Below are positions 1-8,347 of a DNA stretch of 64,000 nt, piece after piece. Numbering within the stretch: the first letter of the stretch is position 1; every line of letters begins with the position of its first letter. Made by a program: the position numbers and the translations under genes. This stretch comes from Streptomyces sp. TRM70350 (GTDB taxonomy: Bacteria; Actinomycetota; Actinomycetes; Streptomycetales; Streptomycetaceae): NCBI RefSeq assembly GCF_019219825.1, contig NZ_JAHUXH010000018.1, forward strand, positions 89,243-153,242, read 5' to 3'. The notes under the pieces were generated by a model, which was not told the DNA's origin, ran no database searches, and worked only from the letters and a program-made list of their open reading frames with translations.

Positions 1-156
1 GCTGCCGCCAAGGCCGGAGACAGGCCCGGAGACAGGCCCGGAAGCCCATCCCCCGGCATATGCCAGTCGCGCAAGGTACCCCCTCTCACCCCCTCCTGTC
101 CCGATTTCCGGCAACCCACGGCAACGAAGCGTTCACAACGGGTACCTCTGGGTGCC

Positions 157-726
157 ATGAGCAGCAGCACACTGACCTCGGACGGCGCCGCCTGGCTCGC
201 CTCGGCCCGAACGTATCCGCGCAGCACCCTCGCCTTCTGGGAGGAGCGCCCGGACGCCCCCGTGGTGCTGCCCTGCGGTTCCGCCTTCGACATCGTGAGC
301 GCGCCCGCGGTCTTCGGGCGGCAGATGCTGGACCTGTTGTGGGACGAGGGCCCGGGCCCGGTCGCGGTGTTCCGGGGCCGGATGCTGCTGTTCGCCACGC
401 CGGGCACGGCTCAGCGGCTGCCCTCGCTGCTGGAGTGGGAGGAGTGGGGGGCCACCGGCCCGGGATCCCACGGCCGTACGGCCGCCGTCCCGCCCCTGCT
501 CTGCCACGGCACCGGCGACGCGGTCACCGTCCCCGCCCCCACCGGCACGGCGTCGGCCTCCGGCTCCCGCTGGCTCGTCGCCCCCGACACCCGTCGCCCC
601 TGGCTCCCCGGCCCGGAAATCCTGCTCTGGGCGGCCGTCCGCGCGGCCCGCTCGGCTGTGCGGATATCGATTTCTCCTCCTCCCGACCAGGGTGCTAAGG
701 TCTACGACGTCAGCAGGCGCCGCTAG
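157..726 (+). CDS. Primase/polymerase-like conserved protein ending inside a tRNA gene
   Basis: This 189-aa protein resembles the short 'bifunctional DNA primase/polymerase' proteins conserved in Streptomyces, as judged by its overall Trp- and Gly-rich pattern (WLASAR, LEWEEWG, WLVAPDTRRPWLPG). It is far shorter than true Prim-Pol primases and I see no metal-binding triad, so an active primase is doubtful. It opens with ATG after a weak GGTG-containing leader. Its stop codon lies at 724-726, inside the D-arm side of tRNA-Lys, so the last ten bases of the gene are also tRNA sequence. That overlap suggests either read-in transcription of the tRNA or a 3' end re-formed by an old tRNA-site integration. 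Family assignment is moderate; coding status is supported by strong third-position GC. Confidence 0.62.
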   Translation: MSSSTLTSDGAAWLASARTYPRSTLAFWEERPDAPVVLPCGSAFDIVSAPAVFGRQMLDLLWDEGPGPVAVFRGRMLLFATPGTAQRLPSLLEWEEWGATGPGSHGRTAAVPPLLCHGTGDAVTVPAPTGTASASGSRWLVAPDTRRPWLPGPEILLWAAVRAARSAVRISISPPPDQGAKVYDVSRRR

Positions 727-790
727 CTCAGTTGGTTAGAGCAGCTGACTCTTAATCAGCGGGTCCGGGGTTCGAGTCCCTGGCGGCGCA
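717..790 (+). tRNA. tRNA-Lys (anticodon CTT), copy 1
   Basis: A cloverleaf folds with a 7-bp acceptor (GCGCCGC with GCGGCGC), a D-arm containing AGCTCAGTTGGTTAGAGC, anticodon loop CTCTTAA and a T-arm with loop TTCGAGT. The discriminator base is A and CCA is not encoded. The mature sequence is identical to the copies near 14.3 kb and 17.9 kb. A rho-independent hairpin follows within 15 bases. Confidence 0.97.
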
Positions 791-802
791 CGACAATGAG
801 AG

Positions 803-829
803 GCCCCTCGCAGAAGCGAGGGGCTTTTT
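803..829 (+). terminator. Terminator of tRNA-Lys copy 1
   Basis: An 8-bp stem GCCCCTCG / CGAGGGGC with a 6-base loop is followed directly by TTTTT. The same GCCCCTC-type hairpin follows the other two tRNA-Lys copies. Confidence 0.85.
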
Positions 830-847
830 CATGTACCGGCGCAGCTG

Positions 848-2191
848 CTACCCGTTCGCGATCTTCACCGTCCACGCCCCCGAAGCCGTACGCCCCTCCA
901 CCTCCACCCGCACCCCGGCCCCCGGCACGGTGAAGCTCTCCCCCAGCGCGACCGGCGCGTCCGCGAGGGGTGGGTACACCGAGCCCTCCCAGCATGCCTC
1001 CGTGCCCGGGTGGGCGTCGATCACCTGGACCGGGCCGTCGCCGGACTCGGCGCCGGCGTGGACGCGGTAGACGAGGATGCCCTGCCGGCAGCTGTGCTGA
1101 TCGTTGCCGACGGAGCCTCGGGCCTCGAAGGCGAGGACGCTCTCCGCCCCGGTGCGCACCACCGCCAGCTTGGTCCCGCGGCCCACCCCGAAGGCGGGGG
1201 CTCCGGCCGGGGCGGTCGTCGGCTGTCCGGGCCCGGCGCCGAGCGACTCCAGCGTCAGCCGTACGGGCCTGTCGCCCCGCACGCAGACCACCTGCCGCGG
1301 CTCCAGCCAGCCCAGCTTCCACTTGTGCCAGCCGAACAGATCCGGAGCCAGCCCGAACTGGCTGCCCATCAGGTCCCAGTCACCCACATGGGTGTCCCAG
1401 TCGCCCTTGCCGTCGACCGGGCGGTGGTAGAGGTCCGGCAGGTCGAAGACATGGCCGGTCTCATGGGCGAGGACGAGCCGGTCCGGCGGGTGGTTCTCGA
1501 ACACCGTGACGATCCGGTGGATGTCGGTGCCGTCGGCGCGCAGCGGGGTGTCGAGGTTGACGACCTTCGTGGCGTCCGAGTCGACGCCGGGCGCGTGCGG
1601 GTCGGCGATGAAGTAGATGATGTCGTAGCGCGAGAAGTCGACCTGGGGGTCGGCGACGGCGAGCGCGTCGCGCAGGTAGGCGGCCCGTTGCGGGGCTGCC
1701 CAGTCGCGCTGTATGGCGTACGCGGTGGAAGGGCGCGGCATGCGGATCCAGTGCCGCAGCGGGTGCGGGCGGAGGCGGAACCTGCCGTACGAGGCGCGCT
1801 CGAAGTAGCTGCTGGTGGCCGGGAAGTGGTCGGCGGTCAGTTCGGCGGGGGTGGTCAGCGGGCGGGAGTCCGGGAAGGACAGGAAGACCATCACCGCGTC
1901 CAGCGTGCCGGTCGGCCGTGGATAGGCGGTGTTCCAGGTGTCCAGGCCCTCGGAGTGGTGGACCTGCGTGCGGGTGAGGGCGCAGGGCGCGGCAGCGAAG
2001 GGCTCGGCGACCGAGGGGCAGGCGATGAGGGAGGTCGCCGCGACCGCCGACAGGGTGGTGAACACGGCCGCGGTGCTGCGCAGTCGGGGGCGGGCGGCAG
2101 CGTGACCGAACCCCTTGAAGGCCTCACGGGTGCGTTTCCCCAGGGGCAGCTGGCGCGGCACATGGACCTCCGGATGCGGTTCTCGGGACAC
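848..2191 (-). CDS. Secreted M6-family metalloprotease
   Basis: Zinc endopeptidase of the M6 (immune inhibitor A-like) family. The zinc site is the HETGH motif around residues 243-247, followed by the FDLPDLYH segment typical of the family. The N-terminus has a basic region and a hydrophobic stretch (AAVFTTLSAVAATSLIA), then an Ala-rich cleavage region, so export is expected. I chose GTG at 2191, which places a short basic leader before the hydrophobic core; an upstream ATG at 2308 adds 39 residues with no signal-peptide character, and a GTG at 2161 is also possible. The tail (LTLESLGAG...VEGRTASGAWTVKIANG) looks like a beta-sandwich accessory region. The gene is monocistronic and divergent from the c-di-GMP gene. 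Substrate is unknown. Confidence 0.85.
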   Translation of the reverse strand: MSREPHPEVHVPRQLPLGKRTREAFKGFGHAAARPRLRSTAAVFTTLSAVAATSLIACPSVAEPFAAAPCALTRTQVHHSEGLDTWNTAYPRPTGTLDAVMVFLSFPDSRPLTTPAELTADHFPATSSYFERASYGRFRLRPHPLRHWIRMPRPSTAYAIQRDWAAPQRAAYLRDALAVADPQVDFSRYDIIYFIADPHAPGVDSDATKVVNLDTPLRADGTDIHRIVTVFENHPPDRLVLAHETGHVFDLPDLYHRPVDGKGDWDTHVGDWDLMGSQFGLAPDLFGWHKWKLGWLEPRQVVCVRGDRPVRLTLESLGAGPGQPTTAPAGAPAFGVGRGTKLAVVRTGAESVLAFEARGSVGNDQHSCRQGILVYRVHAGAESGDGPVQVIDAHPGTEACWEGSVYPPLADAPVALGESFTVPGAGVRVEVEGRTASGAWTVKIANG

Positions 2192-2529
2192 CGCATCCAG
2201 ACTGTGTGAATTTATTGTTGTATGCCCTGTTTGCCTACCCCGGACGAGTGAAGTGCCGGGGGGCCCGCGCGAGGTCACCGAACCGGCCGACACCCCCGGA
2301 CCGCTCACGGACCGTCACCATGGGCGGGGCGTGCGGGAACGGGACCTCAGGCGGGCAGAAACGATCTGCCGGGAGGGCGGGTCGTTCCGCGCGTGTTCCG
2401 CGACACTGGACAGTGGGCTGCGAACACCCTGGGCGGCCCTCTATGATCGGCACACTTTCCTGACCCTTTCCTGCCCGGACAGAGATCGAGCAGAGATCGA
2501 GCAGATCGAGTGCACTGCGGGAGCGAGCG

Positions 2530-4425
2530 GTGAGCGGAACGTCCGAAGGGCCGGCGCCCGCGGCAGAACTCATCGGGCCGGCCGTCACAGACAGTGATCA
2601 TGAGGCGCCGCGAAGTACCGGCGCCGACCCCTTCGACCCCCATCGAACCGAGGCCGACCCCTTCGACCCCCATCGAACCGAGGCCGACCCCTTCGACTCC
2701 TATCGATCCGCCTTCGCCGCGGCCCCGCTCGCCATGGCGGTCGTCGACCGCGAGGGCCTGGTGGTCAGTGCCAACGCGGCCCTCGCCGGCCTGCTCGGCG
2801 CCGACCCCGGCGAACTGACCGGCCGGGTCGCCGCCGACCTGGTCGACCTGGCCTCCGACGCGCGCACCTGGCACGCGTACCGCGAACTGCTGCGCGGCCG
2901 CGACGCCAGACTGCGCTGCGCACGACGGCTGAAGCACCCCGAAGGGCACAGCGTCTGGGTGCAGGTCACCGTCGCCCCGCTGCCCGACGGCGCGGACGGC
3001 CTGCTGCTGGCCGCCGCCGACATCAGCGCCCGGCGTGAACTCCAGGGCAGGCTGCGGCACTTGCAGATGCACGACCCGGTGACCCGGCTGCCCAACCGCA
3101 CCCTGTTCTTCGAGCGCCTCTCGGCCGCCCTCGACGTGGAGTCGTACGAAAGCGGCGGCACCGGCCGGATCGGCCTGTGCTACCTGGACCTGGACGGCTT
3201 CAAGGCGGTCAACGACACCCTCGGCCACCGGGTCGGCGACCGGCTGCTCGCGGCCGTGGCGGAACGCCTCAACCGCTGTGCGGACGAGGCCGGTTACGGC
3301 AGGGCGAGCGTGCCGCTGGTGGCCAGGCTGGGCGGCGACGAGTTCGCCCTGCTGGTCGAGGACTCCACGGGCACCGAGCAACTCGCCGACCTGGCCGAGT
3401 CCGTGCTGACGGCGCTTCAGGAGCCGTTCGACCTGGCCGGTCAGCGGCTGTCGCTGTCGGCGTCGATCGGGGTCGTCGAACGGCAGGCCGCCGGCACCAC
3501 CGCCACCGGTCTGATGCAGGCCGCCGACACCACGCTGTACTGGGCGAAGGCCGACGGCAAGTCCCGCTGGACGCTGTTCGACCCCGAGCGCAACGCCCAC
3601 CGCATGACCCGCCAGGCGCTCGCCTCCACGCTCCGCCCGGCCATCGACCGGGGCGAGTTCGTGCTGGAGTACCAGCCGCTGGTCGGCATGGCGGACGGGC
3701 GGCTGAACGGGGTCGAGGCGTTGGTCCGTTGGAACCATCCGCAGTTCGGCACGCTGACGCCGAATCGGTTCATCGGATTGGCGGAGGAGGACGGCGCGAT
3801 CGTCCCGCTGGGCCGCTGGGTGCTCGCCACCGCCTGCCGCCAGGCCCGCCGCTGGCAGCTCGAACGCCCCGACGAGCCACCCCTGTTCGTCTCCGTCAAC
3901 GTGGCCGTGCGCCAGGTCTGGGACTCCGACCTGGTCGCGGACGTCGCCGAGATCCTCGCCGAGACGGGCCTCGCCCCGCAGCTGCTCCAGCTGGAACTCA
4001 CCGAGTCCGCGGTGATGGGCTCCGCCGGACGCCCGTTGCAGGCCCTGCAGGCGCTCAGCGACATGGGCGTCCGCATCGCCATCGACGACTTCGGCACCGG
4101 CTACTCCAACCTCGCCTACCTCAGCCGGCTGCCGGTGTCGGTGCTGAAGCTGGACGGGTCCTTCGTCCGGGGCTTCCAGTACGAGGACGCAGGCGCCCAC
4201 CCCAGCCCGGCCGACGAGGTCATCGTCGAGGCGATGATCCAGCTGGCGCACCGGCTGGGGCTGACCGTCACCGCCGAGTGCGTCGAGACGTCCGCGCAGG
4301 CCGGGCGGCTGCGCCGGATCGGGTGCGACACCGGGCAGGGGTGGCTGTACTCCCGGCCGGTGCCGCCGGATCGTATCTCCGAGCTGCTGGACTGCCCGTT
4401 CGGTCAGGCCGTCGGCAACGCGTAG
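2530..4425 (+). CDS. cdgA: Cyclic-di-GMP turnover protein, PAS-GGDEF-EAL (CdgA-type)
   Basis: Composite diguanylate cyclase/phosphodiesterase of 631 aa that controls cellular c-di-GMP. An acidic N-terminus with a decapeptide repeat (about residues 32-61) is followed by a PAS/PAC sensor region (about 62-175), a GGDEF domain with an intact GGDEF signature at 268-272, and an EAL domain with EAL near 395-397 plus the DDFGTGYSNL loop. Both signatures are intact, so both activities are possible. No membrane segment is visible, so it is probably cytosolic. In S. coelicolor the protein of this layout lying upstream of the csl locus is CdgA, a BldD-target developmental regulator; I infer orthology from architecture and neighbourhood. 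Its 3' end overlaps the convergent oxidoreductase gene by 22 bp. The start at 2530 gives a long unstructured head. Confidence 0.9.
   Translation: MSGTSEGPAPAAELIGPAVTDSDHEAPRSTGADPFDPHRTEADPFDPHRTEADPFDSYRSAFAAAPLAMAVVDREGLVVSANAALAGLLGADPGELTGRVAADLVDLASDARTWHAYRELLRGRDARLRCARRLKHPEGHSVWVQVTVAPLPDGADGLLLAAADISARRELQGRLRHLQMHDPVTRLPNRTLFFERLSAALDVESYESGGTGRIGLCYLDLDGFKAVNDTLGHRVGDRLLAAVAERLNRCADEAGYGRASVPLVARLGGDEFALLVEDSTGTEQLADLAESVLTALQEPFDLAGQRLSLSASIGVVERQAAGTTATGLMQAADTTLYWAKADGKSRWTLFDPERNAHRMTRQALASTLRPAIDRGEFVLEYQPLVGMADGRLNGVEALVRWNHPQFGTLTPNRFIGLAEEDGAIVPLGRWVLATACRQARRWQLERPDEPPLFVSVNVAVRQVWDSDLVADVAEILAETGLAPQLLQLELTESAVMGSAGRPLQALQALSDMGVRIAIDDFGTGYSNLAYLSRLPVSVLKLDGSFVRGFQYEDAGAHPSPADEVIVEAMIQLAHRLGLTVTAECVETSAQAGRLRRIGCDTGQGWLYSRPVPPDRISELLDCPFGQAVGNA
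2623..2712 (+). repeat. Tandem 30-bp in-frame repeat, three units
   Basis: Units begin at 2623, 2653 and 2683. Units 1 and 2 are nearly identical and encode ADPFDPHRTE; unit 3 is diverged after ADPFD. The unit length is a multiple of three, so unit gain or loss lengthens or shortens the CdgA head without breaking the frame. Confidence 0.85.
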
Positions 4426-5546
4426 GCATCGGCGAGGAGTTCGTAGGAACGCAGCCGTACCTCGCCGGTGTGCGCGTTGGCCGTGAGCATCAACTCGTCG
4501 GCGCCGGTGCGCTTGTGGAGGTCGTCCAGGCCCGCGCGGACCTCGTCCGGGGTGCCGTGGATGACGTTGGCGTTCCACGAGGTGACGAACTCCCGCTCCA
4601 GCGGGCTGAATTCGTACGCCTCCGCCTCCTCGGGAGTGGGCACGAGTCCCGGCCGTCCGGTGCGCAGCCGGATCATGCTGAGCGCGGCGGCGCGGACCTG
4701 GCGCCGGGCCTCCCGCTCGTCGTCGGTGGCGAGCGCGGAGACGCCGATGAGGGCGTACGGCTCGTCGAGGACGGCGGACGGCTTGAAGGACTCCCGGTAC
4801 AGGTCGAGCGCGGGGATCGTGTTCTGCGCGGAGAAGTGGTGCGCGAACGCGAAGGGCAGGCCGAGCAGCCCGGCCAGACGGGCGCTGAAGCCGGAGGAGC
4901 CGAGCAGCCAGATCGGCGGGCGGTGCGGGGACTGGACGCCGCCGGGCGAGGTGGCCTGGATCGGGCCGGGCACCGCGTGGATCCGGCGGTAGGGGTGGCC
5001 GTCGGGGAAGTCGTCGTCCAGGAACCGGGTCAGCTCGGCGAGCTGCTCGGGGAAGTCGTCCGCGCCCGAGTGAATGGGGGTCTCCCCGCTCGAGGGAAGC
5101 CGAGAGTGGGGGAGGTCGGTGCGGCGCAGGGCGGCCGCGGTGGCGCCGTCGGTGCCGGGGGCGCGGCCGAGGCCCAGGTCGATCCGGCCGGGGGCCATCG
5201 CCTCCAGCGTGCCGAACTGCTCGGCGATCACCAGCGGGGCGTGGTTGGGCAGCATCACACCGCCCGAGCCGAGCCGGATGCGGTCGGTGTGGGCGGCGAG
5301 ATGGGCGAGGATCACGGCCGGGGACGAGGAGGCCACGCCCGGCATGGAGTGGTGCTCGGCGACCCAGTACCGGTGGAAGCCGCGGGCCTCCGCGAGGCGG
5401 GCCAGGGAGACGCTGGTGCGCAGGGCGTCGGTGGCGGTACGGCCCGCGCCGACGGTGACCAGGTCCAGTACGGACAGGGGGACGGGGGCGCTGCCGTGGG
5501 CGGTCCCGCGGATCTCGTCGCGCTCGTCACGCTCGTCGTCGGGCAA
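4404..5546 (-). CDS. Luciferase-like (LLM class) flavin-dependent oxidoreductase
   Basis: A 380-aa bacterial-luciferase-fold monooxygenase that probably uses FMN or F420. Family segments are clear: VPLSVLDLV at the first strand, RYWVAEHH, SGGVMLPNH, AEQFGTLEAM and the long PIWLLGSSGFSA region. It resembles the YhbW/MsnO8-type subgroup. I set the start at TTG 5546 because a perfect AGGAGG sits 6 bases upstream; an ATG at 5582 has no ribosome site and would add 12 residues of low-complexity sequence. The residues after the start (PDDERDERDE) are charged and unlikely to be structured. The gene is convergent with cdgA and monocistronic. Substrate cannot be told from sequence. Confidence 0.9.
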   Translation of the reverse strand: MPDDERDERDEIRGTAHGSAPVPLSVLDLVTVGAGRTATDALRTSVSLARLAEARGFHRYWVAEHHSMPGVASSSPAVILAHLAAHTDRIRLGSGGVMLPNHAPLVIAEQFGTLEAMAPGRIDLGLGRAPGTDGATAAALRRTDLPHSRLPSSGETPIHSGADDFPEQLAELTRFLDDDFPDGHPYRRIHAVPGPIQATSPGGVQSPHRPPIWLLGSSGFSARLAGLLGLPFAFAHHFSAQNTIPALDLYRESFKPSAVLDEPYALIGVSALATDDEREARRQVRAAALSMIRLRTGRPGLVPTPEEAEAYEFSPLEREFVTSWNANVIHGTPDEVRAGLDDLHKRTGADELMLTANAHTGEVRLRSYELLADAYALPTA

Positions 5547-5631
5547 GGGATGCCTCCTGGTCGGGCCGTGCGGTGTCCTCACGGCGCCAACAGGAGACGG
5601 TCTCCGCTTATTCCACGTGACGGCCGCGGTG

Positions 5632-6363
5632 TCACACCTGCACGATCGGCTCCCTGGCGAACAGCGTCCCCAGCTCCGGCGCGTTCACCCGGCGGTCCGC
5701 CAGCCGCAGCCCCTCCCAGACGGTGACCTGGTTGGCGGTGAGGACCGGTTTGCCGCGTTCCTTCTCCAGGGCCGGGATGTGGGCGGCCGTGTGCAGGGCC
5801 GTGTCGGGCAGGAGGATCGCCTCCGCGCCCGGCGCGTCCGCCGCGCGGGCCAGCGCGAAGACCTCGGCCTCGCCCCAGGTGCCGACCTCGGCCGCCGTGA
5901 TGATCCCGGAGCTGCGCACGCCGGTCACCTCGATGCCGGCCGCGCCCAGGAAGTCGGCGAACAGCGACGCCACGTCCTCCGGATACGTGGCCCCCACCGC
6001 CACCCGCCGCACGCCCAGCTCCCGTACCGCGTGCACGAAGGCGAAGGAGGTCGAGGACGCCGGCATGCCGGCCGCCCGGGCCAGGGTGCGCACCTGCTCG
6101 TGGGCGCCCTCCCAGCCGTGCACGAAGCTGCCGCTGGTGCACGCCCACACCACGGCCTCGCAACCGGCGTGCCGAAGCTCCTGGACGCCCGCCGCGAGGC
6201 GCTCCGGGGCGCCCATCTCGCGCAGGGCGTCCACCCGGTGGGCGTCCTCGCCGATGTCGGTGTGCACCAGGTCCACCCGGATGTCGCTGCCCAGGAGCTG
6301 CTCGATGCGCGGATAGTCGTCCTCGGCGGAGTGGCCCGGGTAGAGGAATCCCAGTGCTGTCAT
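5632..6363 (-). CDS. Maleate isomerase/arylmalonate decarboxylase-type protein with a single active-site Cys
   Basis: A 243-aa Asp/Glu-racemase-fold enzyme (maleate cis-trans isomerase, EutA-like group). The first catalytic Cys lies in ACTSGSFVHG. At the second position, where two-Cys racemases and isomerases have a Cys before a TN motif, this protein reads LLPDTALHT, so only one Cys remains, as in arylmalonate decarboxylases. The C-terminal VTWEG-like block (NQVTVWEGLRLA) is conserved. Its ATG overlaps the stop of the upstream paralogue in an ATGA arrangement, so the two are translationally coupled. It belongs to a catabolic cluster with a hydroxyacid dehydrogenase, amidase and ABC importer. 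The exact reaction is not determinable. Confidence 0.88.
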   Translation of the reverse strand: MTALGFLYPGHSAEDDYPRIEQLLGSDIRVDLVHTDIGEDAHRVDALREMGAPERLAAGVQELRHAGCEAVVWACTSGSFVHGWEGAHEQVRTLARAAGMPASSTSFAFVHAVRELGVRRVAVGATYPEDVASLFADFLGAAGIEVTGVRSSGIITAAEVGTWGEAEVFALARAADAPGAEAILLPDTALHTAAHIPALEKERGKPVLTANQVTVWEGLRLADRRVNAPELGTLFAREPIVQV

Positions 6364-7271
6364 GTCCAGCCTTCCTGCTGCTGCTCTTCTTCCGGCACTA
6401 CGGCACCGGGGGCCGCCCCCGGCAGGAGGGGGCCGGTGCGCGCCGCCGGATCGATCAGCGCCTGATACGGCCCCACGGCACGGGTACCCAGTCGGCGCAG
6501 CGCCGCCCACATCGTCACTTGGTTGGCCGAGATCACCGGTATGCGCAGCTCGGCCTCCAGCTGCGGGATCACGTCGTAGGTCGGCAGGTTCGTGCAGCTG
6601 ATGAACAGGGCGTCGGCGGCGCCGCGTACGGCCTGGCGGGCCATGTCCACGACCCCGCGGTACGGCACCTTCCAGATGTGCCGGGTCAGGCCCATGAACG
6701 CGCAGCCCGTGACCGTGACGCCCGCCTGCGCCACGTACCCCTCCAGCGCCCGTGTCACCGACACCGTGTACGGCGTCACGAGCGCCACCCGCCGGACGTC
6801 CAGCTCGACCAGCGCCTCCAGCAGCGCGCCCGAGGTGGTGATCGCGGGCACGTTGCCCGCCCGGCTCATCGCCTCGCACATCGCGCGCTCGCCGACGATG
6901 CCGCCGACGAAGCTGCCCGAGGTGCAGGCGTAGGCGACCACCTCGGGCTCGATCGCGTTCAGTGTGCGCACCGCCTCGCCGAGCGTCTCGTGCTCGCTGA
7001 TCAGGCGGGCGAGGTCGAGGCTGACCTCGACCGGGACGTACGGGGTCCGGGTGACGTGCAGGGACACCTCGTCCGGTACCCAGCGCCACAGTTCGCGGTC
7101 CAGCGCGAAGTCGAAGGGGGCGACGACACCGACCCCGCGCTGCGGACCCGGTCCGCCGAGAAATGCGACGTCCATGGCAGGCACCGGCCTCACGCTCGAC
7201 AGACGAGTGAGCAACGGATCGTGGGGAACGCCCGTGTTGACGACGGTAGGTTCGGGTGCGAGCGTGGTCAA
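6360..7271 (-). CDS. Maleate cis-trans isomerase family protein, two-Cys type
   Basis: A 303-aa paralogue of the next gene in the Asp/Glu-racemase superfamily. Both nucleophile motifs are present: YACTSGSFVGG and the second Cys in FISCTNLPTYD. This predicts an isomerase, racemase or hydrolytic deaminase-like reaction on a small dicarboxylate or derivative. The body is cytosolic, with no signal peptide. The C-terminal tail (PGAVVPEEEQQQEGWT) is an acidic extension absent from its partner. First gene of a two-gene minus-strand operon, divergent from the dehydrogenase-amidase pair across about 110 bp, which is the likely regulatory region for both directions. EutA-type ectoine-utilisation proteins belong to this superfamily, but no EutB-E partners are present here. 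Confidence 0.88.
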   Translation of the reverse strand: MTTLAPEPTVVNTGVPHDPLLTRLSSVRPVPAMDVAFLGGPGPQRGVGVVAPFDFALDRELWRWVPDEVSLHVTRTPYVPVEVSLDLARLISEHETLGEAVRTLNAIEPEVVAYACTSGSFVGGIVGERAMCEAMSRAGNVPAITTSGALLEALVELDVRRVALVTPYTVSVTRALEGYVAQAGVTVTGCAFMGLTRHIWKVPYRGVVDMARQAVRGAADALFISCTNLPTYDVIPQLEAELRIPVISANQVTMWAALRRLGTRAVGPYQALIDPAARTGPLLPGAAPGAVVPEEEQQQEGWT

Positions 7272-7382
7272 TCCGCCCGGATCACCCCCAGGTCAACACA
7301 TGGTTAAACCCCGTTGACACGTCGTCACCGGCCGACCCGCCACGCTCGGCCGCCCCGCGAACGGCTGGAGAAACGGCTGCCC

Positions 7383-8330
7383 ATGACCACCCCCACCCTG
7401 CTCGTCCTGGACGCCGACCCGCTCCCCCGGCTCGGCCGTCTCACCGGCCGCGCCCGGATCGAGCACGCGGACGCCTCGACGCTCGCCGAGCGGCTGCCGT
7501 ACGCGGACGTACTGCTCGTGTGGGACTTCACCTCGCACGCGGTGCGCGAGGCCTGGCCGGGGGACGGGCCGCGGCCGCGCTGGGTGCACACGGCGAGCGC
7601 GGGTGTGGATCACCTGATGTGCCCGGAGCTCGCCGCGTCCGACACGGTGGTGACGAACGCGCGCGGCGTCTTCGACCAGCCCATCGCCGAGTACGTCGCC
7701 GCCCTCGTCCTGGCGATGGCCAAGGACCTGCCCCGCACGCTTCACCTCCAGCGGGAACGGACCTGGCGGCACCGCGAGTCGCAGAAGGTGACCGGGACCC
7801 GGGCGGTCGTGGTCGGCTCCGGCCCCATCGGCCGGGCCATCGCCCGCACCCTCAAGGCGCTCGGCGTCACCGCCGCCCTCGTCGGCCGCACCCCGCGCAC
7901 CGGCGTCCACGGCCCCGACGACCTGGACCGGCTGATGTCCCGCGCCGACTGGGTGATCGCCGCCGCGCCGCTCACGGAGCAGACGCGGGGCATGTTCGAC
8001 GCGCGCCGCTTCGGCGTGATGCAGCCCTCCGCCCGGTTCGTCAACGTCGGCCGCGGGCCGCTGGTCGTCGAGGACGCGCTCGCCGAGGCGCTGGCCAAAC
8101 GCTGGATCGCGGGCGCCGCCCTGGACGTCTTCGAGGCCGAACCCCTGCCGCCGGACAGCCCGTTGTGGCAGGTCCCGAACCTGATCGTGTCCCCGCACAT
8201 GAGCGGCGACACCGTGGGCTGGCGGGACGAACTGGGTGCCCAGTTCGTGGAGTTGTACGACGCCTGGGAGGCGGGGCGGCCGCTGCCGAACGTGGTCGAC
8301 AAACAGCGCGGGTACGTACCCGGACACTGA
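7383..8330 (+). CDS. D-isomer-specific 2-hydroxyacid dehydrogenase
   Basis: NAD(P)-dependent dehydrogenase of 315 aa that interconverts a 2-hydroxyacid and a 2-oxoacid. The Rossmann motif is GSGPIGRAIA. The catalytic Arg, Glu and His are seen in NVGRGPLVVED, DVFEAEPLP and SPHMSGD, and the substrate-binding SAGVDHL loop is present. It resembles the GyaR/YneT-like group with a minimal catalytic domain. I chose ATG 7383, where the first beta strand (PTLLVLDA) starts at once; the frame stays open upstream but reads as a basic low-complexity run. The amidase gene follows 17 bp later, so the two are very likely co-transcribed and act in one catabolic pathway. Confidence 0.9.
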   Translation: MTTPTLLVLDADPLPRLGRLTGRARIEHADASTLAERLPYADVLLVWDFTSHAVREAWPGDGPRPRWVHTASAGVDHLMCPELAASDTVVTNARGVFDQPIAEYVAALVLAMAKDLPRTLHLQRERTWRHRESQKVTGTRAVVVGSGPIGRAIARTLKALGVTAALVGRTPRTGVHGPDDLDRLMSRADWVIAAAPLTEQTRGMFDARRFGVMQPSARFVNVGRGPLVVEDALAEALAKRWIAGAALDVFEAEPLPPDSPLWQVPNLIVSPHMSGDTVGWRDELGAQFVELYDAWEAGRPLPNVVDKQRGYVPGH

Positions 8331-8347
8331 CGTCCCTGGGAGGGTCG

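Noticed and set aside
717..790. attB site of an integrated element at tRNA-Lys
   Set aside because: No integrase, no excisionase and no partial direct repeat of the tRNA 3' end other than the whole identical tRNAs.
4116..5726. Alternative plus-strand genes across the luciferase-like gene
   Set aside because: Frames opposite the oxidoreductase are low-complexity Arg/Gly shadows, while the minus strand encodes a full known family.
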